This document shows positions 1-12,300 of a stretch of DNA of 64,000 bases, in pieces. Each line of letters opens with the position of its first letter. The stretch's first letter is position 1. Made by a program: the position numbers and the translations under genes. The stretch is from NCBI GenBank assembly GCA_019828545.1, contig JACVRA010000210.1:496531-560530 (forward strand), read 5' to 3'. Origin of the DNA: Paracamarosporium sp. OC-R06-R3. Its lineage: Eukaryota > Ascomycota > Dothideomycetes > Pleosporales > Didymosphaeriaceae. Below the pieces are notes generated by a model that saw only the letters and a program-made list of their open reading frames with translations, was not told where the DNA came from and made no database searches.

Positions 1-1472
1 CCAGACCCACAGAGCAAGCGTTACAGCAGTCAGCGGAATAGAGAGGGCCCAGTATATCCAGAAATGATGGGATACGGTAAAGGAGAACCGTCCAGCGCCT
101 GTATTGGGCTCAAACGAGAAGAAATTGGTTCCAAAGATCGTCTGTTCGGCGGTTCCTCTTAGTCAAGATTGTATCACAGGTAATATATGGCCTGGGGAAC
201 TCACGGAAACAAAGGTAGCCGGCAAAAAAGTCATTGTGACCACAGCGATTGCCTTCATCGTTGACGCTTCTCTCGTCGCTTCCTCTCCTATCTGCAGCTG
301 GACCTTGCTGTCTCTCTGGGCTGCGACATTGAAAGCCTAATGCCGTAAGCTTGTTAATTCACTACATACCATCTATCTGATGCTAGACTCACAAGAGTGA
401 TCTCATTCTGGATTCGGGCGTTGTTTGCTTCAGACCGTTTAAGCAAGCCCTGAAGAAATCGCAGCTGGAACTCGAAGCGACCCCCGATCTTGTCCCAGCG
501 TCTGTGTCCAACGTTGCTACGAACGTGGTCATTGTTTACACGAAATCTCTCGTGGTGGTGGTGCATAGCGTCGAGAGACTGTATAGCCACGTTGAGGGTC
601 TCGCTGACATGCACCCCGTGTCTCGCGATCTCGTGCAAAAGTAGTCGGTCTCTTGCGACCTCCTCTATCGCGAGTGAGCTTCACTCCCGCCGGCCAACAA
701 GTACGCAGAACGAGACTTACGGCTTCCCAATGACTGATGTGGTTTCTGACTGCCCAGACCGAGTCATCGTACAGTCGAAGCAGCGCATCCGATATGAGTG
801 AAAACACGGCGTACGGACACGAACGAGAGACTTCCTGCGAACAGAACATTGACTGGATATCTTTTTGCAGCTTCGCAGGCAAATCGAAGCACAGGAGCGT
901 GACCACCCCAGACGGTGTCCAGCAAGCGAAGAATCCCATCTCGTACCATTCCCACCCGTGCCTCATACTCTGCAGCCCATGTATTGCAACATCTGCGTTC
1001 CAGTCGCCAGTGCTAGAGTGATGGTTGGATATGTGTGGTGTGTACGTTCTTTTGGGCTTGAGTTTATCGTATGTCTGCTTGACAGTGAAGCGGGACCAAT
1101 ATGCTAGAGTTCAATGAGCAATACTACGACGGCCCTCTGGACTTTGCCAATGCTACATACTATAACACTCAACTTCTTCGCCATTTCCAGGCCAAACTTC
1201 GTATCCGCAAAAGCCATTCGATTGGAGATACATCCTATCGAAAAAGAACTGGGGGATTTTCAACGTGCTTTTGAGGTTATTCTGAAACACTGGCGTAGTG
1301 CTTAAGAACGAGTTTGCAGACGTGAACCTAGTGTGTCAGATTACAAGCAAAGATGCCCTATCGGCGGCTTACATGACTTGAACTGGGACAGCGCGAAGGT
1401 CCTATAACCAGTTTAGCCTTGTACTCGCACACCTATTGCTTCCCTTGCCTGCAACAGTTCGTCCCAAGTCAT
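1..1472 (-). CDS. CorA-like Mg2+ transporter family protein (3' end cut by window edge)
   Basis: Seven exons read in phase on the minus strand: 1472-1431, 1401-1373, 1327-1161, 1103-721, 662-393, 336-205 and 141 to beyond position 1. The C-terminal part has the fungal CorA-like signature: a cytoplasmic helical stretch (RIQNEITLAFNVAAQRDS), then a first membrane segment with VTMTFLPATFVS, then TIFGTNFFSF in place of the bacterial GMN loop, and a second membrane segment starting HHFWIYWALSIPL. The middle part (TGDWNADVAIHG, HGWEWYEMGFF) is typical of the fungal cytosolic domain. These proteins are predicted divalent-cation channels, but the GMN motif is altered (GTN), so transport is inferred. 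The start at 1472 is the first ATG of the first exon I could join (14 codons) and is the weakest part; further 5' exons are possible. The stop codon lies outside the window. Confidence 0.8.
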
Positions 1473-2432
1473 TTCCTGAGACTGGCATGACCGAGATGAC
1501 GTGATGTCTGATCGATTGACTTAATTAATGTGTTCTTTTGCGTTCATGAGAAAGAACACCTGCCTAGCCGAACGACCTTGTCCTTCTCCATGCTGGCGCG
1601 CCAAAATGGATGGATGCATATGAGAATCGATCCCGTAAGCTGACGAGGGTAGCGGGGTGATCGGGTCGACGCTCGGGCGCATGCACGCTTACCACGACAT
1701 AGCTACGTTCCTTGAGCACCATCTTAGGATCGTCGCCAAAGAGTGCTTCCAGGCGGACGGCTGGCCAGGTACTTGATCAAAGGTAGTTTGCTTCAGCTGC
1801 AGCAGCAGAGCAAGAAGAAGTGCTAGGTATTTGATCTATGATTATATGGCGCGAGCAGCCCTGACACATTAATACTGATGAATGAGGTCTTGGCCCCTTT
1901 GATCTAGCCGACATCGACGCTGGAGCGCCACGACTAGCCACATGTCCTTGCCGCAGCAGAAGCTGGCTCGATAGCATGCAAGCTTCGTCTTGGAGATTAG
2001 CTGCTAATTATTGTATTATGAAACGAGCAAAAAATCCACAGGAGAGATACTGCGAGCATAATAAGTTAAAGATCTTAGGTATCTATTTCAATAGTATTAA
2101 AGAATACTCAATTGTTTTTAGTGTAATTATAATAGAAAGCGCGACCGACGTTCCATTACAATGGGTTTTCCGTTACGCATGGATGGACGTTACGGGTCAA
2201 GGGCTATTACCAATCACGTGATTTTGGCGCGTCGCGTTGGCGTCCCGCGGCGAGCCCAGGGTCCGTGGTCAACTGGCGCCTGTCGATTCTGTATTTATGC
2301 TGCACGTCCACCGCCTCTTCTCCCGCATCACAACAAACAATCACCCCCTCTTCCACGTACATCAAGACACCGCTTGACAAAGTAGCTGCATAACTACCCC
2401 ACCATTGTCTTACTTGCCCCGCATCTCTCAGC
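1473..2432. other. Divergent intergenic region with an AT-rich tract
   Basis: This lies between the CorA-like gene and ASF1 and presumably holds both promoters. About 1990-2150 is clearly richer in A and T than its surroundings and carries no long reading frame. It could be a decayed, RIP-mutated repeat fragment, but no repeat boundary or terminal repeat is visible. Confidence 0.4.
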
Positions 2433-3421
2433 ATGTCTATCGTCTCGCTCCTCGGCGTCGAGGTGAAGAACAACCCGACAACGTTTGACGCGCCATACGA
2501 GTTTCTGATCACTTTCGAGTGTCACGAGTCGCTGCAGAAAGGTGAAATTGAACCATCGCTTCTTGTAGCTTTTGCTGACTGGTTTCAGATCTCGAGTGGA
2601 AACTCACTTATGTCGGCTCCGCGACATCGTATGCCCCTCCTCGGACTCTTTCGACCACAGTAAACTAACTTCACCAGCAACGAGCATGACCAGGAGCTTG
2701 ATTCTGTTCTTGTCGGCCCGATTCCTGTTGGTGTGAACAAGTTCGAGTTCCGCGCCGACCCTCCAGACCTATCGCGCATCCCCAACAATGAGATCATTGG
2801 CGTTACCGTCATTCTCCTCAGCTGTAGCTACGACGACCGCGAGTTCGTGCGTGTCGGATATTATGTAAACAACGAATACACAGACGAGGCACTGCAGCTT
2901 GAACCTCCGGCGAAGCCCATTATCGAAAAGGTGCGGCGGAATATCTTGGCTGAGAAGCCTCGAGTTACTCGCTTTGCGATCAAATGGTATGACTCGTGGA
3001 CCACCATCGTAACCCAGGCAACAGCACTGACTGTGACAGGGATTCCGACGAGACGGCTCCACCCGAGTTCCCTCCTGACCAGCCCGAAGCCGACCTCACC
3101 GCGGACGGCGACCAATATGGTATCGAGGAAGAGGAGGAAGAAGAAGAGGAAGAGGAAGCAGAGGGTGCCGCACCTGCTGAGGGTGAAGATGCTGCCATGG
3201 CCGGCGCAGAAGACACTGCTGGTCCAGCTGCAGAGGACGATGCTGCCTCAGAGGCGGGCAGCGAAGACATCGAAGAAAGTGAAGGCGAAGATGAAGAAGA
3301 GGAGGAGGGCGAGGAGGAGGGCGGCGACGACATGGAGATGGATGATGCTGGCACTGCGAATGGCGACCAGACCCACCCCAAGCAGCCCGCTCAGCCAAAC
3401 CCAGATGTCATGGTCCACTAG
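2433..3421 (+). CDS. ASF1: Histone chaperone ASF1
   Basis: Four exons (2433-2541, 2589-2628, 2678-2986, 3040-3421) encode 279 residues. The N-terminal ~155 residues form the conserved ASF1 immunoglobulin-like core, starting [15 protein letters not shown] and including [35 protein letters not shown] and [10 protein letters not shown]. The rest is a very acidic tail with long Glu/Asp runs, longer than the core needs and typical of fungal ASF1. The family binds H3-H4 dimers in nucleus and cytoplasm and passes them to CAF-1 and HIR during replication-coupled and replication-independent nucleosome assembly. The start ATG follows a pyrimidine-rich leader. Identification is firm; the tail's function is inferred from its charge. 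Confidence 0.96.
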
Positions 3422-4459
3422 GATGGTTCATCGGTTGCTCATAAATCCTCTAAGAACGATGTCGTCTGGATGCTTCAAGAGTCATCGACAAAGGTTTCTG
3501 CACCTAGCGAATCTTGGCTTGACACCATCTACAACTGTGCCGGTCCGTCATAGTCCATGAAAACAAGGTCGGTAAGCTCCCTCCAAAAAAGGAGCGGGTC
3601 AGTTGCGAGCTTTGTTTATTTTCATCAAGTATTGTGCTTTCGGACACACCCCCATACCCCGTTTATTTGCTGGTGTAGATAGAGATCATCCTGGTGTAAG
3701 GTGAAACGTTGGCATTACGTGACAGGTTGGAACGGTGTGCGCGTTTGTTTTGAGCTTGGAAAGATGCATGAATCAAATTTCCATGCTCTGAATCTCTATC
3801 AAACTGTTCCGTGTTGCCATAGTGTTTCCCTGGTGTTTACATTGTCGATACGCAAATCACGATCCTAATCGCAACAGTACGAAGTGGAGATTGACATAGG
3901 AGCACGTGGATACTCGCAACCAGGAGAGCTGACACGAGCAAATATCCATGTGAAGATGCAGCTTCTGTAACACGAACCAAAGCTGAGGTTTGCAAGCCAC
4001 AAACAGGCACGGTACGGTACGAGAGTTAGCGACCCGGGCGGATCGAGAGGCTAAGACAGCGCGAAACGTGCTGTATACGGTAGCCCAAAGCGAGGGGTGC
4101 GCCTTGGGTGCGACACAGCCTCTAGGACGGCGGTGCAGCGTACGAGAGTCGTCGAGGCCCAACACGACGGACAATTATAGCAACCCAGGTACGCGTCGAC
4201 GGGTGAGGCTGGATGGCACGCGTGGGCCGCAGGCTGTCGCCATGTCCTCAGGCAGTCGGGTCGTGGTTGCGAGGCCAAACAGTGAAAGCCAATAGCTGGA
4301 CGCTGGCTTGGTTGTTTCAGCAGCAAACGGCGCGTCCTTGTCCACATTCGAGCGTCTACTCAGATACATTGCCCGCCTTGCCCCAGACACAGCCCCTCGT
4401 TGGCCTCTTCCGCTGCGTCCCGCCATCGTTCGGGGCTCGATATAGCCGGGCGACACGGC

Positions 4460-4490
<31 letters not shown>

Positions 4491-4753
4491 CCGCACGCTC
4501 GCAACCGCACGAAACGCGCGACAAGAAGCAGCGCGAGCCTGGAGACGTCGACGTGCATCCGTCGTCGCCGTACCCCGCCAAGTCGGTAAGTAGACTCGTG
4601 CATGCTCCCCCTCCGCCACGGCCTGCTGCCCTGAATGCACGCGCCGTTCCCACAAGAGCCCGTTACCACGCGCGCCCGCAAGCTGTCGTGCCTGGACAAA
4701 GCTGGACAAAGGCTGACCCGTCCAAGCTTCGCAGCGTTGGCTGCTTGCGAACA
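3422..4753. other. Intergenic region: ASF1 3' end and SKT5 promoter/leader
   Basis: No reading frame here has recognisable family similarity or splices into a gene. The right part is GC-rich and contains a CAGA microsatellite. A GTAAG donor-like site near 4587 could belong to a spliced SKT5 5' untranslated leader. Confidence 0.5.
4466..4490 (+). repeat. (CAGA)n microsatellite
   Basis: A short run of GA followed by about six CAGA tetranucleotides is visible about 260 bases upstream of the SKT5 start codon, in its likely 5' leader or promoter. Confidence 0.9.
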
Positions 4754-7528
4754 ATGAGCTATCAGCAACCCCAGCCCCAGCTGGGGGCCACCTTCGTGCC
4801 GGGTGGCTATGACGATTTTTACATGCCCGCGCCAGATCCAGAGCTTATTTCTCCGGCACCTCAGCGGTTAGTCTGTCATCCAGCATCATGAGATTGCGCT
4901 CCTGCTGACACGCGGTAGGGTCATGCCAGAGGTGCCCGAGAACATGCAGGAAAACATCGCTCACATGGAATTAGAAGCAAACGCTCCGCGCAACGCGCCC
5001 ATGTCTCCCCCGGCCCAGGGCTTCACGCACTCGCAACCCCAGTTCCCGCCGCGCGCTTCTAGCTTCCAACCCGACCAAGCTCCCCACGGCCAGCAGCCGT
5101 GGCCTTCGCGCCACGCCAGCATCTCCTCCTCCTTCAACCAGCCCCCCGCCGTGCAGCCCCAAGCCATGCAGCAGCACCAGTCGTCGCACGACTACCACAA
5201 CTTCGCCCAGCCCAGCGAAGCCCCCAACTTCTCCATCTTCCCCAAGCTGCCCAACCGCCCGCCAAATGTGCCGCCCTCGGACGATGAGAAGGAGGCCGTC
5301 TTGGAGAATGCCCGCTTGCCGGTGCTCAATTCAAACGACCCGGAGATGCAGCTGGCGTGGGCCCAAGATGCCCTGCAGTACGTCGACATGGCCCAGCTAA
5401 ATGAGCAGCGCCTCTCCGAGCTCCAGGGCGCCCGACCTGCCACGCCTGCCGTCGAGCACCAGCTACGCGTCGATGCCATGAACGTCACCGGGTTCTTGGC
5501 GGACCAATTCCACCCAAAGGCCGACTTTATGCGGGGTATGTGGCTCGAGTTCGGCAAGTTTGGGCTACGCGTAGACAAAAAGGAGGCCTTCAGAAGCTAC
5601 ACTCGTGCCGCGCAGAAGGGATACGCCAGGGCAGAATACCGCATGGGCATGCAGTTTGAGCAGTCGAACGATCCCATCAAGGCTCTGCAACACTACAAGC
5701 AGGGCTCGGAAGCTGGCGATTCCGCGTCAAACTACCGGTTGGGTATGATGACTCTTTTAGGCCAGCATGGGCAGCAGCAAGACTATGCTCGAGGCATCCA
5801 GCTGATCAAGCAGGCCGCAGCCACGGCTGATGAGAATGCTCCCCAGGGTGCCTATGTGCTGGGCATGCTCCAAGCGCGAGAGCTTCCCCAAATCAATGTC
5901 CCCGAGATGTTTCTACCGTACGACGAGAAAGCTGCTAAGCAGCATATCGAGAAAGCCGCGTACCTAGGCTTTGCGAAAGCCCAGCTCAAAATGGGATCCG
6001 CCTATGAGTTATGCAGTCTAGGCTGCGAATTCAATCCTACGCTATCACTGCATTACAATGCGCTAGCATCCCGGCAAGGCGAAGCTGAGGCTGACATGGC
6101 AATCAGCAAGTGGTTCTTGTGCGGGTACGAGGGAGAGTTTCCAAAGAACGAGGAACTTGCATACACATATGCTCAGCGTGCTGCAGTCACAGGATTGGCC
6201 ACTGCGGAGTTCGCCATGGGTTACTTCCACGAGATTGGTATGCATGTTCCCGTCAACGTTGACAAAGCTTTGGAGTGGTATGAGAAAGCTGCTCGGAACG
6301 GCAACAAAGATGCCGAGGCACGTATAGACAGCATTTCAACAATGCACCGAACTCTTTCGAAAAAGGATCATGAGAAGGTCGCCATCAACCGGATCAAATC
6401 ACAACATGGCTCCATGAAAGGTCAACGCCCAGCTAGGTTACAGAAATTGGCTGCACCTAGCCTACCGACCATTGAGAGCAGCCCTTCGGACTACGGAGAC
6501 TCACCAGGAAACCAGTTCCCGGACCGTCATTCTTCTACGACGCCGTACCCTATGTCGGACCAGCCTCCTGCGATCGCACCTTCCCAGCGCTCTCAATCAG
6601 TGGCACCGTACCCTTCAAACGATGGTCCACCCCGGATAGATGCTCAGATACCCAGCATGGCAGGTGGCTTCGCTGCTGAAATGCGGTCAGCTACTGCCCG
6701 TCCTTCATCCCAAGCTTTCAACATCAACCCACAAGTGTACGCTCAGGGTCCGGGTCCGAACGATCCCTATGGTCGTGGAAGACCTCCGCATGGAGCCAAC
6801 CTTGGTCCTCTTCCTATACGCCCAGCCACAAGTGTGGACAACATGGGCCGTGGTGGCGGGCGGGTGCCTAGTGGGGGTCTCCCGCCAGGGCCTGGTGCGT
6901 ACAGGCAACCGGGTGGACCGAGTGCACAACGTCCTGAGGCGTACGACCGGCCAGGATCAGCTCGACCTGCTGCTGATATAGGTTTCAATGCGCCTGCAGG
7001 ACCGAACAAACTTCAGAAGTCACACAACGTCGGCCAGCCAGGTGGACCGCTCAAGAAGCAAAACACTTTGCCTGATATAGGGTATGTTGCGCCACTGGAG
7101 CCGCGACAGCATACGCGTCCCTCGACAGTCCAACCAGGTCTAGAAAGCAGGACATCTCCCCGTCCAGATAGGCCCGGAACAGCAGGGCCCGGGCCTAGGC
7201 CCGGCCATGGACCATCGTCACGACCTGGATCTTCTGGACGGCCCTCAGCTCACGATTCACATTCACAAGGGCCGAAGCCAGGCAAATCATCGACACCACA
7301 ACCACGACCGGGTCCAGGTCCTGCGCCCGCGCCAGCATCGAAGCCTGCGCCAGCATCGAAACCTGCAGCCCCGAAACCACCAGCCGCCGCGGCAGCCGGC
7401 CCAGGCAAGGGTCCAAAGACCTTCGACGAGATGGGCATTGGGCAAGCACCTAAAGACAGCGATTGTGTAAGTCGATGTCTCATATTTTCTTCGCTGACAT
7501 ATGCTAACTTCCGCAGATCGTGATGTAG
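4754..7528 (+). CDS. SKT5: SKT5/Chs4-type chitin synthase III activator with Sel1 repeats and CaaX box
   Basis: Three exons (4754-4866, 4919-7466, 7517-7528) encode 890 residues. The N-terminal third is Pro/Gln-rich and disordered. The middle (roughly residues 240-510) carries tandem Sel1-like repeats, recognisable as recurring KA..Y..AA..G.A.A...MG patterns such as KEAFRSYTRAAQKGYARAEY. The C-terminal part is Pro/Gly/Ser-rich. Yeast Chs4 uses the Sel1 region to activate and localise chitin synthase III and is prenylated. Here the last exon is only 12 nt (Ile-Val-Met-stop) and, joined to the preceding Cys, gives the C-terminal sequence DSDCIVM, a CaaX-type prenylation site. A model reading through the last intron would lose this box. 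It probably acts at sites of polar growth and septation. Confidence 0.92.
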
Positions 7529-7982
7529 AATAAGCATATAGCGCGCCCGTAAGCAATTCCTTCAGCATAGCGGAGTCCTTCCACTCTTAAAGGGCATTTG
7601 GATAGAGTTCAGTTCTTCGACACATTGCGTTTGTCCCTATACCCCTGGTTTTTCTAGTCATCCGCATACTTGGATATAGGGTCAAGACCAAAACACTTAT
7701 GAATGGCATTATTTTGTTTTGAAGCGTGGCAGTAAATGAGAACAATATGACTTTTTGCGCTGTTTCATGTCTCTCCGATTGTTGTCTGAAAATGTGGCCA
7801 TGGTGCTTACACCTCCCTACTTTCCATCTACGAGTCCAAAGCTCTTACACTGGGTCGTGCCTTCCTCCAGACGTCGCGTGCCTTAGCGCGAGCAACTCCT
7901 CCCACCACCATCGTCTTTCTCGCGAGCTTTCTCTGCATATCGTCTCTTCAACACGTTTCACAGATCTGCAACTACATCTATC
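7529..7982. other. Intergenic region SKT5-HOP2
   Basis: This is the tandem spacer holding the SKT5 3' end and the HOP2 promoter. The part just before the HOP2 start is pyrimidine-rich, as in many fungal leaders. Nothing else was recognised. Confidence 0.5.
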
Positions 7983-8965
7983 ATGGCACCACGGAAAAAG
8001 GCAGAGGAAAAGGAGAAGCCCGCAGCAAAGGCCTCAGCGAATGAGGCTGCTGATACTATCCTCAACTACTTGCGTGAGTGCTGCGTGTCACCTGGCGAAC
8101 GTACATTGCTGCAAGAAGGATGTTAACAATCCATAGGCACAGAGAAGTGAGTGTTATCCATGTATTACAAATTATTGCTCATGCGTGGTGCCCTGTTGCA
8201 GTCGCCCGTATTCGGTGAGTGCCGCATACCTTCCCCATTCGATACAGACATACTAATTGTCGTCCAGGCCAATGATGTATCCGCGAATCTTCACAACAAA
8301 GTAACGAAAGGCCCGTGGTTCTACGCCCAGCTTCAAGACTCCAACTAACAAGACGCAGCTGCCGCAGCCAAGATACTCAAAGACCTGCACGAACGCAACG
8401 AGATCGAAGGCCGAGCCGCAGGTACACGGCTCCTCACCACTCCACCTCCAACCTCTTGCTGACCTGTAAATAGGCAAGCAAATCGTCTACCACGCCATCC
8501 AGGTAAGCCCTCCCTCATCCAACCCCCCTCCTACCTCGACTCACCCACTCTCCAACACAGAACCCAGACGACTCCATCACCCCCGAAGCGCTGGCCGCCC
8601 TCGACGCCACCACGACAGACCTCCGCAACCAAACCACTGCCCTCGTCGCAACCGCCAAAACCCTCCGCAGCACGCTCGCCTCGCTCAACTCCACGCTCAG
8701 CACCGCAGACCTCGTTGCCAACGTGCAAGCCCTCGAGGCAGAAAAGGCGGAGATCGTGAGACGCCTCGAGAGCCTGAAGGCCGGGAAGGCGAAGAAGGTA
8801 ACGAAGCGGGAGAGGGAAGACGTGGATGGGGAGTGGGAGAAGTGGACGAGGGCTGCGAGGAAGAGACAGAAGGTTAGCAAGGAGGCGTGGGACTTGATTG
8901 CGGGTCTTCTGGAGGGGGACGAGCAGAAGGCTGAGGTGAGGGAGAGCTTGGGTCTGGATGAGTAG
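7983..8965 (+). CDS. HOP2: Homologous-pairing protein 2 (HOP2/TBPIP family)
   Basis: Seven exons: 7983-8073, 8137-8146, 8202-8214, 8268-8310, 8359-8421, 8474-8502 and 8561-8965, together 217 residues. Exons 2 and 3 are microexons of 10 and 13 nt. The N-terminal winged helix reads ADTILNYLRTENRPYSANDV, followed by LHNKVTK and AAKILKDLHERNEI. After it come a long coiled coil (TTDLRNQTTALVATAKTLRS onward) and a basic C-terminus. Hop2 forms a heterodimer with Mnd1 and helps Rad51/Dmc1 pair homologous chromosomes in meiosis. The intron at 8311-8358 has a GC donor, an AG acceptor and a CTAAC branch site 18-14 nt before its end; no GT donor gives the right phase. Presence of HOP2 is consistent with a sexual cycle but does not prove one. 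Confidence 0.9.
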
Positions 8966-9307
8966 GGGCGTATTTCGTCGCGCTTGTGGGCGTGCTATAT
9001 CAGGATGAAATAAGCTGGGTGGGGGGTTTCCAACGCAAGCACAATGTAGAAGCGCACTTCTACGTACTCATGATCCCGCTCGTAATGTTGCTTCTTCAGT
9101 ATCGATGTTCAATATTCGATGCTACCTACTACCTACTCAATACAACGATTACCCACCTGACAACGCATCCAAATATGCCAATGCATGCTCGCTCAAGCCC
9201 TCGCCGAAACCAATTTTCCATTCGCCATATTCAGAACACTCCAAGCGCCTATTCATACACGTGCGCGCGCGCGTCAAAAAGCAAACACCCTTTTGCATTC
9301 CTCCCTG

Positions 9308-9327
9308 CATCCATCCATCCATCCATC
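9308..9327 (+). repeat. (CATC)n microsatellite
   Basis: About five CATC tetranucleotides lie between the converging 3' ends of HOP2 and NUP159, 25 bases beyond the NUP159 stop codon, so probably in its 3' untranslated region. Confidence 0.85.
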
Positions 9328-9351
9328 CGTTTATTCGTCGAAGTAAATAGA

Positions 9352-12300
9352 TTATGCGACCGTCGTCTTCTTGATCCCCCTGCTCGCAAGCGCAGACGCA
9401 AGACTAACCGCAATGTTCCTCCTCCGCTTCGCCGTTTCCCTCAGCTTATCCAATTCATCATCCACAATATCCGCCAGCGTAGACAAGTTCTTGCCCGACG
9501 AAGAAGGGCTTCCCTGCGGCGTGTAGAATAGTCCATACCCTTGGCTAGGCGTGTCAGACTGCTCCGGCGTCATGGCCACGCGGTTCAACTCCATCAAGCT
9601 CATCTTGCTCTTGGAAGTTGGTGGTGTAGCGAACGGGCTTTCGTTGCGGATGGCTCGTGGTTTGCGCAGTGGGGTTGCGGCCTGGCGGGGGGAGGACGAG
9701 GGTGGTCTGCTGGATTCGGTAAAATTGACTTTGCGGAGCTGGGACTCGAGGAGTGTGATGTCGTGGTTTTTCTCTTTGGTGATGTCGATGAGCTTGTTGA
9801 TTGTTTTCTTGATGGCTTCGACGCTGGGGACTGCGCCTGTCTGGCCGTTCTTCGCGTTGTGAGATGCGAGCTTCGACCGGAGGAGTATCAGCGCGTCTTC
9901 GGCCTTGCCCAGCAGCGTCAGAAGCTGCGCGTAGTCGTGACGGAGAGCTTTCTGTTGGTCGGCAAGCTCTTTGGACAGCGAGGCTTTGCGGAGCGCTTCC
10001 AGCTTCTCAGGATCCTTGCTGTTCAGGATTCGCCGGCGTTCCTCATTGACTTTGGATAACAGTTTGGCGTTCTCTTGGATCATGCGAACCGCTTTGCTGA
10101 GTTTATCAACCACCTTCTTCGCACGGCCTTCGTCCAGTTCCTGCTCGAGCTGATCTTCAAGCGACTTCAAATCTTCGATCTCGCAGATAGACCAGTTCTC
10201 AAACCATGTGCCATCCTGGCCTTCCTCTAGCACTTGTTCCAACGCCAAACGATCTACCTCGACGTCATGCTGTGGTTGCTCGTGGAAGTCAATAAACGCT
10301 TGTAATGATCGCGAGTTCAGACCCAATGTGTCTACCATGCTGTTGATGTCCCGATAAACGATTTCAATCTGGGCCGCGTGGCCAGTCTTGTTCAATGCAG
10401 CTTCAGTATACTCTTGTCGAGCAATAAACGGAGCTAGCGTCCTACTAGGCTCAATTTCGCTTTCCAGTTCCTGTCGTATCCGTTCGTCCTCGTCGTCGAC
10501 AAGGTCTGAAAAGACAGGCTGAGGCGTAGGTGGCTTAGACGGTGGTCGGATTGACGATCCCAGAGGTTCTCGCCGCGTTCCCCCAAACAATGAGCTTGAT
10601 GCTGGCTTATGTTCAGGGGGAGGCCTTTGCGTCACATGCGGGGGAGTTGCTGCAACAGGAAAGATTCTAGGTGACTCTTTGGCCCTATTTCCAAAACCTA
10701 GACTGGTCCCCGGTTGCCGGATCATGCGGTCTGCATCTGCTGGTGATGCTTGTTCCGATCCCTCATCACCTGTCTCCTCTTCCTCTTCGGATAGCTCATC
10801 ACCTTCTTCCTCCTCCTCTTCATCTTCTTCCCCTTCCTCGCCCTCGTTATCATCTGGATTGCTCAGATCTCCCTCTTCATCTTCCAAGGGAGATGAGGGT
10901 ATCTCATCCGATGAAGACGGAGCCTCAATCTTGACGGGAGGGCTTCCAGCCAGCGGAGGGATTTCATCATCTGTCTTAGGTGGTTTGGCAGTTCGCCAAT
11001 CTGGAGGCAAAGGTGCATCTTCGGGTATGGATTCTTTTGGCGGAGCAGCTTTCGGGGTTGCACTATCGGCCCTGGGAGCAGAGAACAATCCATGTGAGGG
11101 CCTGGGTGCGGTTGCTGGGGTAAATGAACCGAACAGTGGGCCCTTATCCGCATCAGGTTTGGGCGGAGTCGCGGGAGGCTTCGAATCTGCGTTGGTCAAT
11201 GCAGAACTAAAGCCATTGCCAAAGAGTGATCCCCCAGATGATGCCGCAGGTTTGGGTAGATCATCTTTTGCGGAGCCGTCACCCTTAAAGCTACTTTTTA
11301 GTTCAAATTTCCCACCAAAAACACCTGCGACCTCCTTAAGGTGGGGTGGAGCTTGGGGAGTTGGCGTCGCCTCGTCCCTTCCTCGATTACCTACGTCGGT
11401 GCCACTCGAACCGGACTGCGTGGATGTAAAAGACGGGAATGAAGAGACTGCCCCTGACCCAAACATCGAGCTATTTTGTTGTGCAGGCGTATTGGACAAA
11501 GACGGTAGCGTAGAACCGGTACCGGTTGCTTTGGAGTCTACTGTAACCGTTGAACCAAAGCTAGATAAAGGTGCCTTCTGTCCGAGAGTTCCAAATCCTG
11601 ATTGGCCATCTTTGTTACTACTGAAGCTGGAGAAAGGTGATGCGCCCGGAGTTCCAGTGCCTAACTTAGCGGCCGCGGCTGCAAATGGATTCGGGTTGGC
11701 ATTTTGTGAGGCAGTTGCAAAAGGATTGGGCTTTGCGGACGTCTGTGAAGCCGAGCCTCCAGCCCCAAATGGATTAATTTTTGTGGGTATCTGTGAAGGG
11801 GTTCCAAAAGCCGACGGCTTGCTTCCAAGTCCGGGTGTCCCAAACGTCGCTGATCCTGTTGGAGCACCAAAAGGCGAGGCACCAGGAACGCTAGCTTTGC
11901 CGAAGCTTGGAGTTGATGTGCTTCCGAACGCTGGTGTTGATCGGACATTTCCGAATGGAGAACTATGAGTTGGTGTAGCCTGTCCGAACGGTGACGGTGA
12001 TGGTTGCGCTGGTTGAGATACAGGATTCGCTGATACGGTTGGAGCCGGTGAGTCAGTCGATGTGAGGCCATGATAGGCAGTCCCAGTTTCAAGAGCTTTA
12101 TCCCAGACGACCCACCACGCCGCCAGCAATCCTTCGTGAGTTAGTAGAAAATATGCTGGTAGAGGTGTAGGCGATTCAGTAATCTCATCTAGCCGGCGAC
12201 TCGGTTGCTGTGCCTTTTCCTTGCTTGAGAGATCCAGAGCTTCACCAATAAGAGTACTATCTCCGGTGTCCTCAAGATTCCTTGGAACTGTTGCTTTTCT

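Noticed and set aside
1101..1274. Plus-strand frame with plausible composition (57 codons)
   Set aside because: It is antisense to exons 3-4 and intron 3 of the CorA-like gene, whose joints are all in phase.
4175..4891. Overlapping frames on both strands upstream of SKT5
   Set aside because: They cross a microsatellite and GC-rich leader, show no family resemblance and conflict with the SKT5 first exon.
10679..11968. Long plus-strand frame (429 codons) opposite NUP159
   Set aside because: It is the antisense of the FG-repeat and acidic region. Its Ser/Pro/Gly-rich translation is the expected mirror of that low-complexity coding sequence.
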